From positions 992,001 through 1,056,000 of the forward strand of contig NZ_JACYFU010000001.1 of NCBI RefSeq assembly GCF_014837245.1: 64,000 bases of DNA. The letters run 5' to 3'. Positions 8,667 through 19,970 of this stretch are shown in pieces (the stretch's first letter is position 1; every line of letters begins with the position of its first letter). The position numbers and the translations under genes are program-made. The DNA is from Devosia oryzisoli. Its GTDB lineage: Bacteria; Pseudomonadota; Alphaproteobacteria; Rhizobiales; Devosiaceae. A model generated the notes under the pieces. It was not told the DNA's origin and made no database searches. It saw nothing but the letters and a program-made list of their open reading frames with translations.

Positions 8667-10311
8667 GCGTCTCGGCCTTGTTGGCGCGGTAGTATTTGAG
8701 CAGTCCCTGCGTCGAGCTGTCGTGCCCTTCTCCACTCGCCTTGCCCTGCACCTTGGGCAGTAGCGCCTTGGCCAGTTGCTTGCCCAGTTCCACACCCCAC
8801 TGATCGAACGAGTTGATGTTCCAGATGGTGCCCTGCACGAACACCTTGTGCTCGTAGAGCGCCACCAGAGAGCCGAGCACTTCGGGTGTCAGCTGCGGAT
8901 AGAATAGCGTGTTGGACGGACGGTTGCCCGGGAACACCTTGTGCGGCGTCAGCTCCTTGATCTCGGCCTTCGACAGGCCCTGCGCCTTGAGTTCCTCGAC
9001 CACCTCTTCTTCGGTCTTGCCCAGCATCAGCGCTTCGGACTGAGCCAGAACATTGGCCACCAGCTTGTCGTGATGCGGCGGCAGGTGTTCGTGCGGCTGG
9101 GCGGCGATCAGGAAGTCGCAGGGAATGACGTCGGTCCCCTGGTGGATCAACTGGTAGAACGCGTGCTGGCCGTTGGTGCCGGGTTCGCCCCAGACGATGG
9201 GGCCGGTGGACCACCCGACGGCCTTGCCGTTGAGCGTCACCGATTTGCCGTTCGATTCCATGTCCTGCTGCTGCAGATAGGCCGGAAAGCGGCTCAGGCG
9301 CTGGTCATAGGGCAGCACCGCATGGGTCGAAAAGCCCCAGGCGTTGCGATACCAGACGCCGATGACGCCCATCAGCACCGGCAGGTTCTTTTCCAGCGGC
9401 GTCTCGAGGAAGTGCCGATCCATGGCGTCGGCGCCAGCCAGGAACTTGGCGAAGTTGTCGTAGCCGACGGCCATCGCCACCGGCAGCCCGATGGCCGACC
9501 AGACAGAGTAGCGCCCGCCGACCCAGTCCCAGAACCCGAAAATGCGATCCTGCCGGATGCCGAACTTGGCGCAGGCCTCGAGATTGGTCGAGACGGCGGC
9601 GAAGTGGTTGGGCACGGCCTCCTCGCCCAGCGTATCGGCGATCCATTCGCGGGCCGAGTGCGCGTTGGTCATCGTCTCGTCGGTCGTAAACGTCTTGGAG
9701 GCAACGATGAACAGGGTCTTTTTCGGATCGAGTCCCTTGAGCGTGTCGTGGATATGCGCCCCATCGACGTTGGACACATAATGCGCGCGCAGGTCGGGCC
9801 GCGTATAGGGCGCCAACGCTAGCGTCACCATGGCCGGCCCCAGGTCGGAGCCGCCGATGCCGATATTGACCACGTCCGTGATCTGCTCGCCGCCATGGCC
9901 GCGGATGTCGCCTGAACGCACGGCGTCGGTATAGGCCTTGATGTCGGCGAGCACCTTGCGCACGTCCGGCATCACATCCTTGCCGTCCACCATCACGGGC
10001 CTGTCGCCCTGATAGCGCAGCGCCATGTGCATCACGGCGCGATTTTCGGTGATGTTGATATGCTCACCCTCGCACATCGCCGTGCGCCGTTCCTCGACGC
10101 CCGAGGCCCGTGCCAGGTCGAGCAGCGCCGCCATCACGTCTTCGTCGATCCGGTTCTTGGAATAATCGAGCAGGATGCCCGCCCCGGTTGCCGAAAAGCG
10201 CTGGAAACGGTTCGGATCCTCGGCGAACAGCAGCCGCAGCGGCCGGTCTTCCATCTTCTTTCTGAGCTTGCCCAGCGTCTCGAAGCCAGCCTTGCGCCCG
10301 GATTTAGCCAT
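8650..10311 (-). CDS. pgi: glucose-6-phosphate isomerase
   Basis: A 553-residue phosphoglucose isomerase interconverting glucose-6-phosphate and fructose-6-phosphate, which also feeds glmS. Both PGI signatures are recognisable: [13 protein letters not shown] and the later [12 protein letters not shown] and [12 protein letters not shown], together with [13 protein letters not shown] near the C-terminus. The tail ends in Asp/His residues (ETHDDHH) whose codons overlap the map start. It lies 23 bp downstream of tgt in the same orientation, so co-transcription is likely. Confidence 0.97.
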   Translation of the reverse strand: MAKSGRKAGFETLGKLRKKMEDRPLRLLFAEDPNRFQRFSATGAGILLDYSKNRIDEDVMAALLDLARASGVEERRTAMCEGEHINITENRAVMHMALRYQGDRPVMVDGKDVMPDVRKVLADIKAYTDAVRSGDIRGHGGEQITDVVNIGIGGSDLGPAMVTLALAPYTRPDLRAHYVSNVDGAHIHDTLKGLDPKKTLFIVASKTFTTDETMTNAHSAREWIADTLGEEAVPNHFAAVSTNLEACAKFGIRQDRIFGFWDWVGGRYSVWSAIGLPVAMAVGYDNFAKFLAGADAMDRHFLETPLEKNLPVLMGVIGVWYRNAWGFSTHAVLPYDQRLSRFPAYLQQQDMESNGKSVTLNGKAVGWSTGPIVWGEPGTNGQHAFYQLIHQGTDVIPCDFLIAAQPHEHLPPHHDKLVANVLAQSEALMLGKTEEEVVEELKAQGLSKAEIKELTPHKVFPGNRPSNTLFYPQLTPEVLGSLVALYEHKVFVQGTIWNINSFDQWGVELGKQLAKALLPKVQGKASGEGHDSSTQGLLKYYRANKAETHDDHH

Positions 10312-10334
10312 GAAACGGAACTCCTGGTAAATGG

Positions 10335-11462
10335 TTAGAGCGTCGGCAGGTCGCCGGCGGCCCAGGCCGCGCGGGTTTCGGCGGCAAAATCGGTCAGCCG
10401 GCCGGCCTCGATCGCCTGCCGCGTCCCCGCTGTCAGCTCTTGATAATAGTGCAGGTTGATCTGGGAAAGGACCATGGCGCCCAAAATCTCTTCCGTCCTC
10501 ACCAGATGATGAAGATAGGCCCGGCTCCAGCGCCGGCAGTTGGGATTGGGCGAAGCCTCGTCGAGCGGACGAGGGTCGTCCTTGTGCCGGGCGTTCTTCA
10601 GGTTGATGACGCCAAACCGCGTATAGGCGTGGCCATGGCGCCCGGCCCGCGTCGGGTGGACGCAGTCGAACATGTCCACCCCGCGCTCGATGCCGCCCAG
10701 GATGTCGTCCGGCTTGCCCACGCCCATCAGATAGCGCGGCCGGTCTTGCGGCAGTTCCGGGGTAATCTCGGAGAGGACACGGAACATCACCTCCTGCGGT
10801 TCTCCGACCGCCAGGCCGCCGATGGAATAGCCGTCGAAGCCGATCGATTTCAGCCCGGCCGCCGAGCGCGCCCGCAGTTCGGGATCATCGCCACCCTGCA
10901 CGATCCCGAACAGGGCCCGGTTCTGCTGGTTGTTGAACGCCGTCTTGGAGCGATCGGCCCAGCGCAGGGACAGCTCCATGGCCCGCTCCATCTCCTTGCG
11001 CTCGGCCGGCAAAGCGAGGCACTCGTCGAGCTGCATGATGATGTCGCTGTCGAGCAGCGTCTGGATTTCGATGGAGCGCTCCGGCGTCAGCTCATAGGCG
11101 GAGCCGTCGATGTGCGACTTGAAGGTCACGCCCTTCTCGGTGAGCTTCCTCAGCTTGGCCAGCGACATCACCTGGAAGCCGCCACTGTCGGTCAGGATCG
11201 GGCGCTGCCAGTCCATGAAATCATGCAGCCCGCCGAGCGAGGCGACCCGCTCTGCGCCCGGGCGGAGCATCAGGTGATACGTGTTGCCCAGGAGGATTTC
11301 CGCGCCGGTCTCGCGCACCTGCTCGGGGTACATGGCCTTGACGGTGCCCGCCGTGCCCACCGGCATGAAGGCGGGGGTGTTGATCTCGCCGCGCGGCGTG
11401 TCGATACGGCCACGGCGGCCCATGCCATCGGTGGCCAGAACGGAAAAGGTGACTTGCTTCAT
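10335..11462 (-). CDS. tgt: queuine/preQ1 tRNA-ribosyltransferase (TGT) with degenerate zinc site
   Basis: A 375-residue TGT, the same length as in E. coli. It swaps guanine-34 for preQ1 in tRNAs with GUN anticodons, the first tRNA-level step of queuosine. The catalytic motifs are intact: [11 protein letters not shown] and [15 protein letters not shown] with the nucleophilic Asp. The zinc site is not: at the positions of E. coli Cys302, Cys304, Cys307 and His333 the protein has Ser, Asn, Cys and Ile (context [17 protein letters not shown] and [12 protein letters not shown]). The start [13 protein letters not shown] at 11462 is chosen over a much longer open frame that would cover exoD. It is in a row with queA and exoD. 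Confidence 0.95.
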   Translation of the reverse strand: MKQVTFSVLATDGMGRRGRIDTPRGEINTPAFMPVGTAGTVKAMYPEQVRETGAEILLGNTYHLMLRPGAERVASLGGLHDFMDWQRPILTDSGGFQVMSLAKLRKLTEKGVTFKSHIDGSAYELTPERSIEIQTLLDSDIIMQLDECLALPAERKEMERAMELSLRWADRSKTAFNNQQNRALFGIVQGGDDPELRARSAAGLKSIGFDGYSIGGLAVGEPQEVMFRVLSEITPELPQDRPRYLMGVGKPDDILGGIERGVDMFDCVHPTRAGRHGHAYTRFGVINLKNARHKDDPRPLDEASPNPNCRRWSRAYLHHLVRTEEILGAMVLSQINLHYYQELTAGTRQAIEAGRLTDFAAETRAAWAAGDLPTL

Positions 11463-11506
11463 GGCGGCAGCTTCTAGCCCGTTGCGACGGTTGACGGAAG
11501 TGGGCG

Positions 11507-12133
11507 TCAGCCCATCGCGTTCATGGCCGCCATGCCCAGGTGCAGGGCGCCGAGGATGATAGCGGCATCCACCGCCAGTCCCAGTGCCGTCAGCACCAGG
11601 CCCACGATCACCCCCACCCCGTCGCGGTTCAGCATCGAAAAGGCGATGACGCAGAGCCCGACATTGGGGATGGCGTTGATGAACGGGATGGGCAACGCCA
11701 TGACGCAACTCACGGCGATCACCAGCACGCCGTAGGGAATACTGGCCAGGGCGCTGGTCAGCCAGCGCATGCGTGGCTTGGAGAACCGCGCCAGGATCGC
11801 CGCCACCTTGACGACCTGCCGGCTGGCCTTGACCAGCACGTCGAGCGGCAGTTTGCGCTTGCCGATGATCGGCGGCAATCGAATTGGTCGCCCCATCAGC
11901 ATGGCAACGGCGATCAGCATGGTCGTGAAGGCAATGGTGCCGCCATAGCCGGGCGGTCCAGGCACCATGTTGAACAGCGACACCACGAGCAGCAGCAGCC
12001 GGTGCGCCGTCGGCCCCATCATCTGAACCAGTCCCGACAGGGTCAGGTGCGACTGCTCGGTCTGCGCCGCCTGCTCCAGCTTGGCGGCGATGCGGCGCGT
12101 GTAGCGCGTGATCGGTGCGCTGGCCGCGCTCAC
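11507..12133 (-). CDS. exoD: ExoD family protein (exopolysaccharide synthesis)
   Basis: A 208-residue ExoD-like protein. In Sinorhizobium ExoD is needed for normal exopolysaccharide production and alkali tolerance; its biochemistry is unknown. Typical features are the N-terminal soluble helix ([20 protein letters not shown]) followed by a G-P-x-x-H segment and several membrane helices, with [16 protein letters not shown] and [13 protein letters not shown] as the family's Gly/Pro-rich motifs. The GTG start at 12133 overlaps the queA stop as GTGA. It sits between the two queuosine genes queA and tgt, suggesting a shared transcript. Confidence 0.85.
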   Translation of the reverse strand: MSAASAPITRYTRRIAAKLEQAAQTEQSHLTLSGLVQMMGPTAHRLLLLVVSLFNMVPGPPGYGGTIAFTTMLIAVAMLMGRPIRLPPIIGKRKLPLDVLVKASRQVVKVAAILARFSKPRMRWLTSALASIPYGVLVIAVSCVMALPIPFINAIPNVGLCVIAFSMLNRDGVGVIVGLVLTALGLAVDAAIILGALHLGMAAMNAMG

Positions 12134-13209
12134 CCGTCCGTCTCGTCCTGCGCCACCCGATAGAGCAGCGAGGAATCGCCGTAGGAATAGAACCGGTAAC
12201 CGGTCTCGATCGCGTGCGCATAGGCCCGCTTCATCACGTCGAGCCCACAAAAGGCGCTGACGAGCATGAAGAGCGTCGATTTGGGCAGGTGGAAGTTGGT
12301 CATCAGCAGGTCCACGGTGCGGAAGCGGAAGCCCGGCGTAATGAAAATATCCGTATCACCGATGAAGGGCCTCAACTCCCCGGTGGCACGCGACGCCGTC
12401 TCGAGCAGCCGCATGCTGGTGGTCCCAACAGCAACGACACGCCCCCCAGCCGCTTGCCGAGCCTTGATCCGTTCCACCGTCGCCTGGTCGATTTCGCCCC
12501 ACTCTGAGTGCATCACGTGGTCTTCGGTATCCTCGGCCTTCATCGGCAGGAAGGTCCCCGCCCCCACATGCAGCGTCACGCGCTCGATGGCGACCCCCAT
12601 GTCGGAAATCTGCTGCAGCAGCCTTTCGGTGAAGTGCAGCCCGGCCGTCGGAGCGGCCACCGCGCCGTCTTCGGCAGCATAGACGGTCTGGTAATCGACC
12701 TTGTCGCGCTCCTCCACCCCGCGCTTGGCGCCGATATAGGGCGGCAGCGGCATGGCGCCGTGCGACTTGATCGCCTCGTCGAGCTGCGCCCCGCCCAGTT
12801 CGAACTCGAGCGTCACCTCGCCAGTCTCGCCCTTGCCGGCGACCCGTGCGCGCAGCGGTTCGGCGTCGCCATTGCCCAGTTCCAATTCGTCCAGCACATG
12901 CAGGCGCTTGGCTGGCCGTGCAAAGGCGCGCCAGGTGTTGAGGTCCACCCGCTTGTGGAGGTTGAACGACACCGTCGACCGGTTCTCGCCGCGGATGCGC
13001 GTGCCCTTGAGTTCTGCCGGCAGCACGCGGGTATCGTTGACGACCAGCACGTCGCCCGGCTTGAGCAGGCTCAGGAGGTCGGGAATGTGCCGATCCTCGA
13101 ACGGCCTGCCGGGGCGCACGACGAGAAGCCGCGCGCTGTCGCGCGGCTCGGCCGGGTGCAGGGCAATGAGTTTTTCGGGAAGGTGGAAGTCGAATTCGGA
13201 GACACGCAT
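12130..13209 (-). CDS. queA: S-adenosylmethionine:tRNA ribosyltransferase-isomerase QueA
   Basis: A 359-residue enzyme that moves the ribosyl group of SAM onto preQ1-34 of tRNA, giving epoxyqueuosine. The N-terminus [20 protein letters not shown] is diagnostic, as are [17 protein letters not shown], the block [14 protein letters not shown] near residue 170 and the C-terminal [19 protein letters not shown] and [12 protein letters not shown]. Full family length. exoD overlaps its stop, and tgt, which acts one step earlier, follows exoD. Confidence 0.97.
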   Translation of the reverse strand: MRVSEFDFHLPEKLIALHPAEPRDSARLLVVRPGRPFEDRHIPDLLSLLKPGDVLVVNDTRVLPAELKGTRIRGENRSTVSFNLHKRVDLNTWRAFARPAKRLHVLDELELGNGDAEPLRARVAGKGETGEVTLEFELGGAQLDEAIKSHGAMPLPPYIGAKRGVEERDKVDYQTVYAAEDGAVAAPTAGLHFTERLLQQISDMGVAIERVTLHVGAGTFLPMKAEDTEDHVMHSEWGEIDQATVERIKARQAAGGRVVAVGTTSMRLLETASRATGELRPFIGDTDIFITPGFRFRTVDLLMTNFHLPKSTLFMLVSAFCGLDVMKRAYAHAIETGYRFYSYGDSSLLYRVAQDETDG

Positions 13210-13266
13210 GAGCGCTCGTTAGCATGGGTTTGCATCGGCGTGAACATGCAGCCTATCGGCCAGTCC

Positions 13267-13651
13267 CTACTGCTCCTCGCAGGAGACGGTCCAGGCTCCG
13301 ACGCCAATGACCCGCAGAGTACCGGCCTGAGCCACGTCGTCGCCCTCCTGCGCCCTGACCAACCGCAACTCGGCGAGCTTCTCGTTGATGTCTTCGTCGA
13401 AGAAGTCGGCCTTGAGCTCTGTCTCGTCAGCATAATGCTGGCCAATGGTGAAGATCGCGCCCTCGCCGTAGGCAGGGTCGGTAACCCAAGCGTTCTCCCC
13501 CGCACGGAGCGTCGCCCCGACGATGGCAAGACCACCGGCCGTTCCGATGGTCATACCGATCCGGGCCGTGCCCTCGGCCGAGGCACAGGACAGTCCCTGC
13601 GTCGCCAAACCCGGGGTGGATATGCTGGCGGCCAGGACCGCCAGCACAAGC

Positions 13652-13674
<23 letters not shown>
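13267..13674 (-). CDS. hypothetical exported protein (135 aa)
   Basis: The first ~25 residues form a clear Sec signal peptide: basic MRPTLRNR, hydrophobic LVLAVLAASI, and a small-residue region ending GLA. The mature part has two cysteines (LSCASAEG and the near-terminal TVSCEEQ) that could pair in the periplasm, and is acidic. No family recognised. Its start overlaps the end of the upstream cyclophilin gene by 23 bp and queA follows after 57 bp, so it belongs to the long minus-strand run. Confidence 0.7.
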
Positions 13675-14660
<986 letters not shown>

Positions 14661-14848
14661 CGCCTCGGTCAGCTCGATCACCCGCTCCACATGCTTGGGC
14701 GCAATGGAGGGCAGCAGTTCGATGTCCACCGTGCCGTCCTCCAGCGTCAGCTCGAGATGCGGCGTTCCCTCCTGCGCGAAAGCCGGCGCTGCCGCGATCA
14801 GCGTTGCGCCCAGTGCGAGGGCAGAGAAGGTGCGGCGGGAGATGAACA

Positions 14849-15343
14849 TCATTTTGAACCCAGAGCCTTGAGGACGATTGGAGGAACGAAAGCGGAGATG
14901 TCTCCGCCCATCTCAGCGATCTGGCGCACCAATGTGGCCGAGATATGCCGCACGGGCGGGCTCGAGGGCAGGAAGACCGTCTGCAGGTCGGGCGCCATCT
15001 GCGCGTTCATCCCCACCATCTGCATCTCGTAATTGTAATCGGTGGTGTCGCGTAGCCCCCGAATGATCAACCGCGCCCCGTTCTCGCGCGCCGCGTTCAC
15101 CATGAGGCCGGAAAAGTCGACAATGCGGAATTCGGTCTGCGTCCGTCGGCCGATCGCGGGCAGTACCTGCTCCAGAATGGCGATGCGGTCCTCGTGGCTG
15201 AAGAGCGGGTTCTTCTTGGTCGCGCTGATGCCCACCGCGACCACCAGCAGGTCCACCAGCTTGCAGGCACGCTCGATGACGTCCAGGTGCCCATTGGTCA
15301 AAGGATCGAACGATCCCGGATAAAAGCCCACCAACCCGCTCAT
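14849..15343 (-). CDS. coaD: pantetheine-phosphate adenylyltransferase
   Basis: A 164-residue nucleotidyltransferase making dephospho-CoA from 4'-phosphopantetheine and ATP. The family motifs are present: GFYPGSFDPLTNGHLDVIER with the T-x-G-H signature, RGLRDTTDYNYEMQM, and HISATLVRQIA corresponding to the ISSTxIR motif. The ATG at 15343 is preferred over an in-frame GTG 12 bp upstream because GGGAGGGG sits just before it. It heads the coaD-to-map run and overlaps the exported cyclophilin by 4 bp. Confidence 0.96.
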   Translation of the reverse strand: MSGLVGFYPGSFDPLTNGHLDVIERACKLVDLLVVAVGISATKKNPLFSHEDRIAILEQVLPAIGRRTQTEFRIVDFSGLMVNAARENGARLIIRGLRDTTDYNYEMQMVGMNAQMAPDLQTVFLPSSPPVRHISATLVRQIAEMGGDISAFVPPIVLKALGSK

Positions 15344-15471
15344 CACCCCTCCCACTCTCTTATCGCGTTTCTGTCACGCGGCCGCGCCCATTGGCAAGCT
15401 CAGGCCTGAGTTCGCAGATGCACCAAATTGGGGTCTGGTGCGTTGTGCCCGAACTCAACAGGAGATTGAAC

Positions 15472-15729
15472 ATGGCTATCAAAGACCAGATCAAGGAACA
15501 CGCCGAGGTCATCGGCGCCGATGGGGTCCATGTCGGTACTGTCGATCACGTCGAAGGCGATCGCATCAAGCTGACCAAGAAGGACAGCGGCGAGGGCCAT
15601 CACGTGGGGCACCACCATTACATTTCGCTGGGGCTTGTGGCCGATGTGGAAGGCAACAAGGTCCGCCTCTCCGCCAATGGCGACGTGGCGGTTACCTTCG
15701 AAGAGGAAGAAGGCGGCGGTCAGGCCTGA
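15472..15729 (+). CDS. DUF2171 domain protein (85 aa)
   Basis: The peptide MAIKDQIKEHAEVIGADGVH followed by VGTVDHVEGDRIKLTKKD and a His-rich turn (GHHVGHHHYISL) matches the small DUF2171 family, a PRC-barrel-like all-beta domain frequent in Alphaproteobacteria and often linked to stress. It has a strong AGGAG seven bases before ATG. The C-terminus is acidic and Gly-rich. Biochemical function is unknown; the His cluster could bind metal, but that is speculation. It is a single-gene unit closed by a strong terminator. Confidence 0.85.
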   Translation: MAIKDQIKEHAEVIGADGVHVGTVDHVEGDRIKLTKKDSGEGHHVGHHHYISLGLVADVEGNKVRLSANGDVAVTFEEEEGGGQA

Positions 15730-15755
15730 TCGCTGCGCCTGCGAGGCTTAGGTTG

Positions 15756-15783
15756 AAAAAGGGGCGCTAGGCGCCCCTTTCTC
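15756..15783. terminator. bidirectional intrinsic terminator
   Basis: A perfect 7-bp stem GGGGCGC/GCGCCCC with a TAG loop, flanked by AAAAA on the left and TTT on the right. It lies between the convergent DUF2171 gene and gyrA and can serve both strands. Confidence 0.85.
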
Positions 15784-18614
15784 TATTCCTGGGCGTCACC
15801 GCCACCGTCCTCGTCACTCGCGCCATCCTGGCCACCGTCACCGGCAGGAGGCGCGTCGCCTTCGCTGGCGGGGGGCGTCACCTGTTCCCCGCTCACCTCG
15901 GCCTCGATCTCCTCGGCCTCCGGCTCGCTGATCCGCTCGACCGACACCACCTTCTCGCCTTCGGCCGTGTCGAAGACGATCACGCCCTGCGAGCTGCGGC
16001 CCACGATCCGGATGGGCTTGTCGCCACCGACCGGCAGGCGGATGGTCTGGCCGCCATTGCTGATGAGCATGATCTGGTCCTCGTCCTCCACCGGGAAGGA
16101 CGCGACGAGATTGCCGTTGCGCTTGTTGACCGCCATGGCGACGATGCCTTTGCCGCCGCGACCGGTGATCCGGTATTCGTGGCTCGAGGTCCGCTTGCCA
16201 TAACCGTTCTCGGAAATGGTGAGGATAAACTGCTCCAGCGCCCCCATTTCGGCGTAACGCTCCTGTGGGAGGGGCAGATCGCCATCCACCACTTCGGCCT
16301 CATCGGTGGCGCCATCGTCGGCTTCGCCGCGCATGGCCCGGCTCATCTTGAGATAGGCGGCACGCTCTTCAGCCGTGGCGTCGGAATGGTTGATCACCGC
16401 CATCGAGATGACCGTGTCGTCCTTGGCAAGCTGGATACCGCGCACGCCCATAGAGTCGCGGCCCTTGAACAGGCGAACGTCATCGGCGCGGAAACGGATC
16501 GCCTGCCCCAGCGCCGTCGTCAGCAGCACGTCATTGTTGACCGTGCAGGTATCCACCCCGACGATGGCGTCGCCCTCATCGAGCTTCATGGCGATCTTGC
16601 CGTTCTGGCGCACCTCGACGAAATCGGCCAGCGAATTGCGCCGCACCGTGCCGCGTGTCGTCGCGAACATGATGTCGAGATTGCCCCAGGAGGTTTCGTC
16701 CTCCGGCAGCGGCATGATGGAGGTGATGCGCTCACCCTGCTCGAGCGGCAGGATGTTGATCAGCGCCTTGCCACGAGCGTTGGCCGCCGCGAGCGGCAGT
16801 CGCCACACCTTGAGCTTGTAGGCGATGCCGCGGCTGGTGAAGAACAGCACCGGCGTATGCGTGTTGGCCACGAAGAGCCGCGCGACGAAATCCTCTTCGC
16901 GCGTCGTCATCCCCGAGCGGCCCTTGCCGCCGCGATTCTGCGCCCGGTAGGTCGAAAGCGGCACGCGCTTGATGTAGCCGGCGTGGCTCACGGTCACGAC
17001 CATGTCCTCGCGGGCAATCAGGTCCTCGTCGTCAAAATCGCCGACCGAGTCGGAGATTTCGGTCTGACGCGGACGGCCGAATTGCTCGCGAATGGCTTCG
17101 AGTTCTTCGCGGATGATCGTGCGGACCCGTTCGCGCGAGCGCAGAATGTCGAGATAGTCCTCGATCTCGCTGCCCAAACCGTTGAGTTCGTCGCCGATCT
17201 CGTCGCGACCGAGAGCCGTCAGGCGCGCCAGGCGCAGCTCGAGAATGGCGCGCGCCTGTTCCTCGGACAGGTTGAACGTGCCGTCGTCGTTAATGCGGTG
17301 GCGCGGATCGTCGATGAGCCTGATGAGCGGCGCCACGTCGGCGGCCGGCCAGCGGCGCGTCATGAGCTGTTCGCGCGCCGTTGCCGGATCGGGCGCGGTG
17401 CGGATCAGCGCGATGACCTCGTCGATGTTGGCCACGGCCACGGCGAGACCCACCAGGATATGGGCGCGGTCACGCGCCTTGTTGAGCAGGAACCGGGCGC
17501 GCCGCGTCACCACCTCCTCGCGGAAGGCGAGGAATGCGGACAGGATCTGCTTGAGGTTCATCAGCTCCGGCTTGCCGCCGTTGAGCGCGACGAAATTGCA
17601 GCCGAACGAGCTTTGCAGCGGCGTGAAGCGGTAGAGCTGGTTGAGCACCACATCGGGCAGTGCGTCGCGCTTGACCTCAACGACGACCCGCATGCCCTCG
17701 CGGCTGGATTCGTCGCGCAGGTCGGCGATGCCTTCGATCCGCTTGTCGCGCACCAGTTCGGCAATCTTTTCCACCATCGAGGCCTTGTTCACCTGATAGG
17801 GGATCTCGGTGATGACGATAGCCTCGCGCTCCTTGCGCACCTCCTCGATGGAGGAGCGCCCGCGCACCACGACAGACCCCCTGCCTGTCTCATAGGCCTG
17901 GCGAATGCCGGCACGGCCGAGGATGATGCCGCCGGTCGGGAAATCGGGGCCCGGCAGGACCTCCATCAGCTCTTCGGTGGTCGCATCGGGATTGTCGAGC
18001 AACAGCAGGCAGGCGCCGATGGTTTCGCTCAGATTGTGCGTCGGCACGTTGGTGGCCATGCCCACCGCGATGCCGCCGCCGCCATTGACCAGCATGTTGG
18101 GGAAGCGTGCCGGCAACACCGTCGGCTCCTTCTCGGAGCCGTCATAGTTCTCGCGGAAATCGACCGTGTCCTTGTCGAGATCATCGAGCAGGGAGTTGGT
18201 AATCCGCTGCATGCGCACTTCGGTGTATCGCATGGCCGCAGGCATATCGCCGTCGACAGAGCCAAAATTCCCCTGCCCTTCCACCAGCATCTCGCCCATC
18301 GAGAAGGTCTGCGCCATGCGCACCAGCGCCATGTAGACCGCGCTGTCGCCGTGCGGGTGATACTTACCGATCACGTCGCCGACCACGCGGGCCGACTTGC
18401 GGAACGGCTTGTTGTACTCGTAGCCATTCTCGCTCATCGAGAACAGGATGCGGCGGTGCACCGGCTTGAGGCCGTCCCGTACGTCCGGGAGCGCACGGCT
18501 GACGATCACGCTCATGGCGTAATCGAGATAGCTCTTGCGCATCTCGTCGGTGATGTAGATCGGGGCGATGTCGGAGCGCGGGCTGTCGCCGCTCACGTCA
18601 GGCGTATCTGTCAC
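15783..18614 (-). CDS. gyrA: DNA gyrase subunit A
   Basis: A 943-residue GyrA, longer than E. coli (875) because of an acidic C-terminal tail rich in Glu, Asp and Gly. It cuts and rejoins the G-segment to introduce negative supercoils with GyrB. Visible are the N-terminal [20 protein letters not shown], the quinolone-resistance region [19 protein letters not shown], and the catalytic Tyr in [10 protein letters not shown]. The GyrA box reads QNRGGKG instead of the usual QRRGGKG, followed by the beta-pinwheel domain. The residue equivalent to E. coli Asp87 is Met. A promoter with TATAAT lies 30 bp upstream of the ATG. Confidence 0.97.
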   Translation of the reverse strand: MTDTPDVSGDSPRSDIAPIYITDEMRKSYLDYAMSVIVSRALPDVRDGLKPVHRRILFSMSENGYEYNKPFRKSARVVGDVIGKYHPHGDSAVYMALVRMAQTFSMGEMLVEGQGNFGSVDGDMPAAMRYTEVRMQRITNSLLDDLDKDTVDFRENYDGSEKEPTVLPARFPNMLVNGGGGIAVGMATNVPTHNLSETIGACLLLLDNPDATTEELMEVLPGPDFPTGGIILGRAGIRQAYETGRGSVVVRGRSSIEEVRKEREAIVITEIPYQVNKASMVEKIAELVRDKRIEGIADLRDESSREGMRVVVEVKRDALPDVVLNQLYRFTPLQSSFGCNFVALNGGKPELMNLKQILSAFLAFREEVVTRRARFLLNKARDRAHILVGLAVAVANIDEVIALIRTAPDPATAREQLMTRRWPAADVAPLIRLIDDPRHRINDDGTFNLSEEQARAILELRLARLTALGRDEIGDELNGLGSEIEDYLDILRSRERVRTIIREELEAIREQFGRPRQTEISDSVGDFDDEDLIAREDMVVTVSHAGYIKRVPLSTYRAQNRGGKGRSGMTTREEDFVARLFVANTHTPVLFFTSRGIAYKLKVWRLPLAAANARGKALINILPLEQGERITSIMPLPEDETSWGNLDIMFATTRGTVRRNSLADFVEVRQNGKIAMKLDEGDAIVGVDTCTVNNDVLLTTALGQAIRFRADDVRLFKGRDSMGVRGIQLAKDDTVISMAVINHSDATAEERAAYLKMSRAMRGEADDGATDEAEVVDGDLPLPQERYAEMGALEQFILTISENGYGKRTSSHEYRITGRGGKGIVAMAVNKRNGNLVASFPVEDEDQIMLISNGGQTIRLPVGGDKPIRIVGRSSQGVIVFDTAEGEKVVSVERISEPEAEEIEAEVSGEQVTPPASEGDAPPAGDGGQDGASDEDGGGDAQE

Positions 18615-18982
18615 GGGGTGATTCTACGTTGGTTTTCTTGTCCATTATATAGGCGATTCCGAGCGCAATTACCAATTTCACCCCGCTCCCCCTGTGGAGA
18701 TCAAGCTTGCGCGTCGCGCAGGCGATCAGCGGACCGGCGAGCGCCTCTTCGGCAGCATCGGACTGCAGCCCCGCAAATACCGTCAGCCCTGTCTGCCGCT
18801 GTAGTTGTTCGAGTTGACTTCGCGCGAGGCGAGGCGCAGAGAGCATCTCGGCGCCCGCGCCAATTTCCCATGCGAGAAAGATCATGAACCCCGACAGTCG
18901 AAGTTGCTTCGACCCAAGACCGGCCGGCTGATCTCGCCCCTCGGGCGGACTTTCCGGTCGTACCGATTGGAAAGACTTGCCT
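18615..18982. other. divergent intergenic region gyrA–corA
   Basis: A 368-bp spacer between divergent genes. It holds the predicted gyrA promoter and presumably that of the CorA gene. A 95-codon minus-strand open frame crosses it and overlaps the gyrA start, but it runs through the promoter and resembles no known family, so it is not annotated as a gene. Confidence 0.5.
18644..18675 (-). promoter_or_regulatory. predicted gyrA promoter
   Basis: On the minus strand TTGGTA (18675–18670) and an AT-rich TATATAAT (18651–18644) form a -35/-10 pair with an 18–20-bp spacer depending on which hexamer is used. Transcription would start near 18637, giving a leader of about 23 bases before the gyrA ATG. 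Based on motif only. Confidence 0.5.
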
Positions 18983-19942
18983 ATGCTCCAGGCCTACCGG
19001 CGTTCCCAGCACTGCCTTGCCGACTGTTCCCTCGCCACGCCCTCGGAGGTGCTTTGGGCGGACCTCAATGGGGCGACGCCCGACGAGGTGACGTCGGTCG
19101 AGGATGCCCTTGAAATCGAGATTCCGACCCGGGCCGAGGCGGAGGAAATCGAGCTCTCCTCCCGCCTCTACGCCGAAGACGACGCGCTCTTCATGACCAT
19201 GACGGCCTTGGCGGGGCTCGATACGGATAATCCGGCCAAGACCCCGGTCACGTTCATCCTCAAGAACCACACGCTGGTCACCGTCCGCTATGCCAATCCC
19301 AAGCCGTTCCACGCCTACCTGTTGCGCGCGCGCAAGGGTCGCGGCGTGCCGCTTGGGAGCGGTGAGGAGGTCATGCTTGGCCTGCTCGAAGCGCTGATCG
19401 ACCGCACCGCCGACGCCCTCGAGCGGGTGGGCAACGAGACGGATGGCATTTCCCGCGAAATCTTCAAGCGGGGCAAGGAGAAGGCCAACAAGAAGACGCG
19501 CACGCTCGAAACGCTGGTGGAAGCCATCGGCCACAAGGCCGAGCTTCTGACCATGCTGCAGGATTCGCTGGTCAGCATCACCCGCCTCATCGCCTATTAC
19601 AGCGCCGCGGGCCAGGAGGGAGGCAGTCGTGAGCAGGCCCGCCTGATCCAGCGCGATGCGGGACAGCTGGCCGAACACGCAAGGGCGCTTTCGGCCAGGC
19701 TCGGTTTCCTGCTCGACGCCACGCTCGGCGTCATCAATCTCGAGCAAAACCAGATCATCAAGATCTTTTCGGTCGCCGCAGTGGTCTTTCTGCCGCCGAC
19801 CCTCGTGGCCTCCATCTACGGCATGAACTTCCACCTCATGCCTGAGCTCGACTGGTCCTTCGGGTACCCGTTCGCGATCGGCCTGATGGTGGTGTCGGCC
19901 CTCCTGCCCTACCTCTATTTCAAGCGCAAAGGCTGGCTGTAG
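18983..19942 (+). CDS. CorA-family divalent metal ion transporter
   Basis: A 319-residue CorA-like protein, mediating passive uptake or efflux of Mg2+ or related ions through a homopentameric channel. The large cytosolic N-terminal domain is helical, and two C-terminal transmembrane helices flank the signature YGMNF loop (VVFLPPTLVASIYGMNFHLM then FGYPFAIGLMVVSALLPYLY). The C-terminus ends in basic residues (FKRKGWL), typical of the family. The GMN motif supports transport; the exact metal cannot be told. ATG at 18983 is chosen; a TTG two codons upstream is possible. GGAAAG lies about ten bases before it. Confidence 0.9.
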   Translation: MLQAYRRSQHCLADCSLATPSEVLWADLNGATPDEVTSVEDALEIEIPTRAEAEEIELSSRLYAEDDALFMTMTALAGLDTDNPAKTPVTFILKNHTLVTVRYANPKPFHAYLLRARKGRGVPLGSGEEVMLGLLEALIDRTADALERVGNETDGISREIFKRGKEKANKKTRTLETLVEAIGHKAELLTMLQDSLVSITRLIAYYSAAGQEGGSREQARLIQRDAGQLAEHARALSARLGFLLDATLGVINLEQNQIIKIFSVAAVVFLPPTLVASIYGMNFHLMPELDWSFGYPFAIGLMVVSALLPYLYFKRKGWL

Positions 19943-19970
19943 ACGCCTCGACCCGTCGTGCTGGCACCAC

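Noticed and set aside
18598..18885. 95-codon minus-strand ORF upstream of gyrA
   Set aside because: It spans the predicted gyrA promoter, overlaps the gyrA start, resembles no known family, and its codon pattern weakens in the second half.
16179..18887. 902-codon ORF antisense to gyrA
   Set aside because: Complementary-frame artefact of a high-GC gene; gyrA is unmistakable on the opposite strand.
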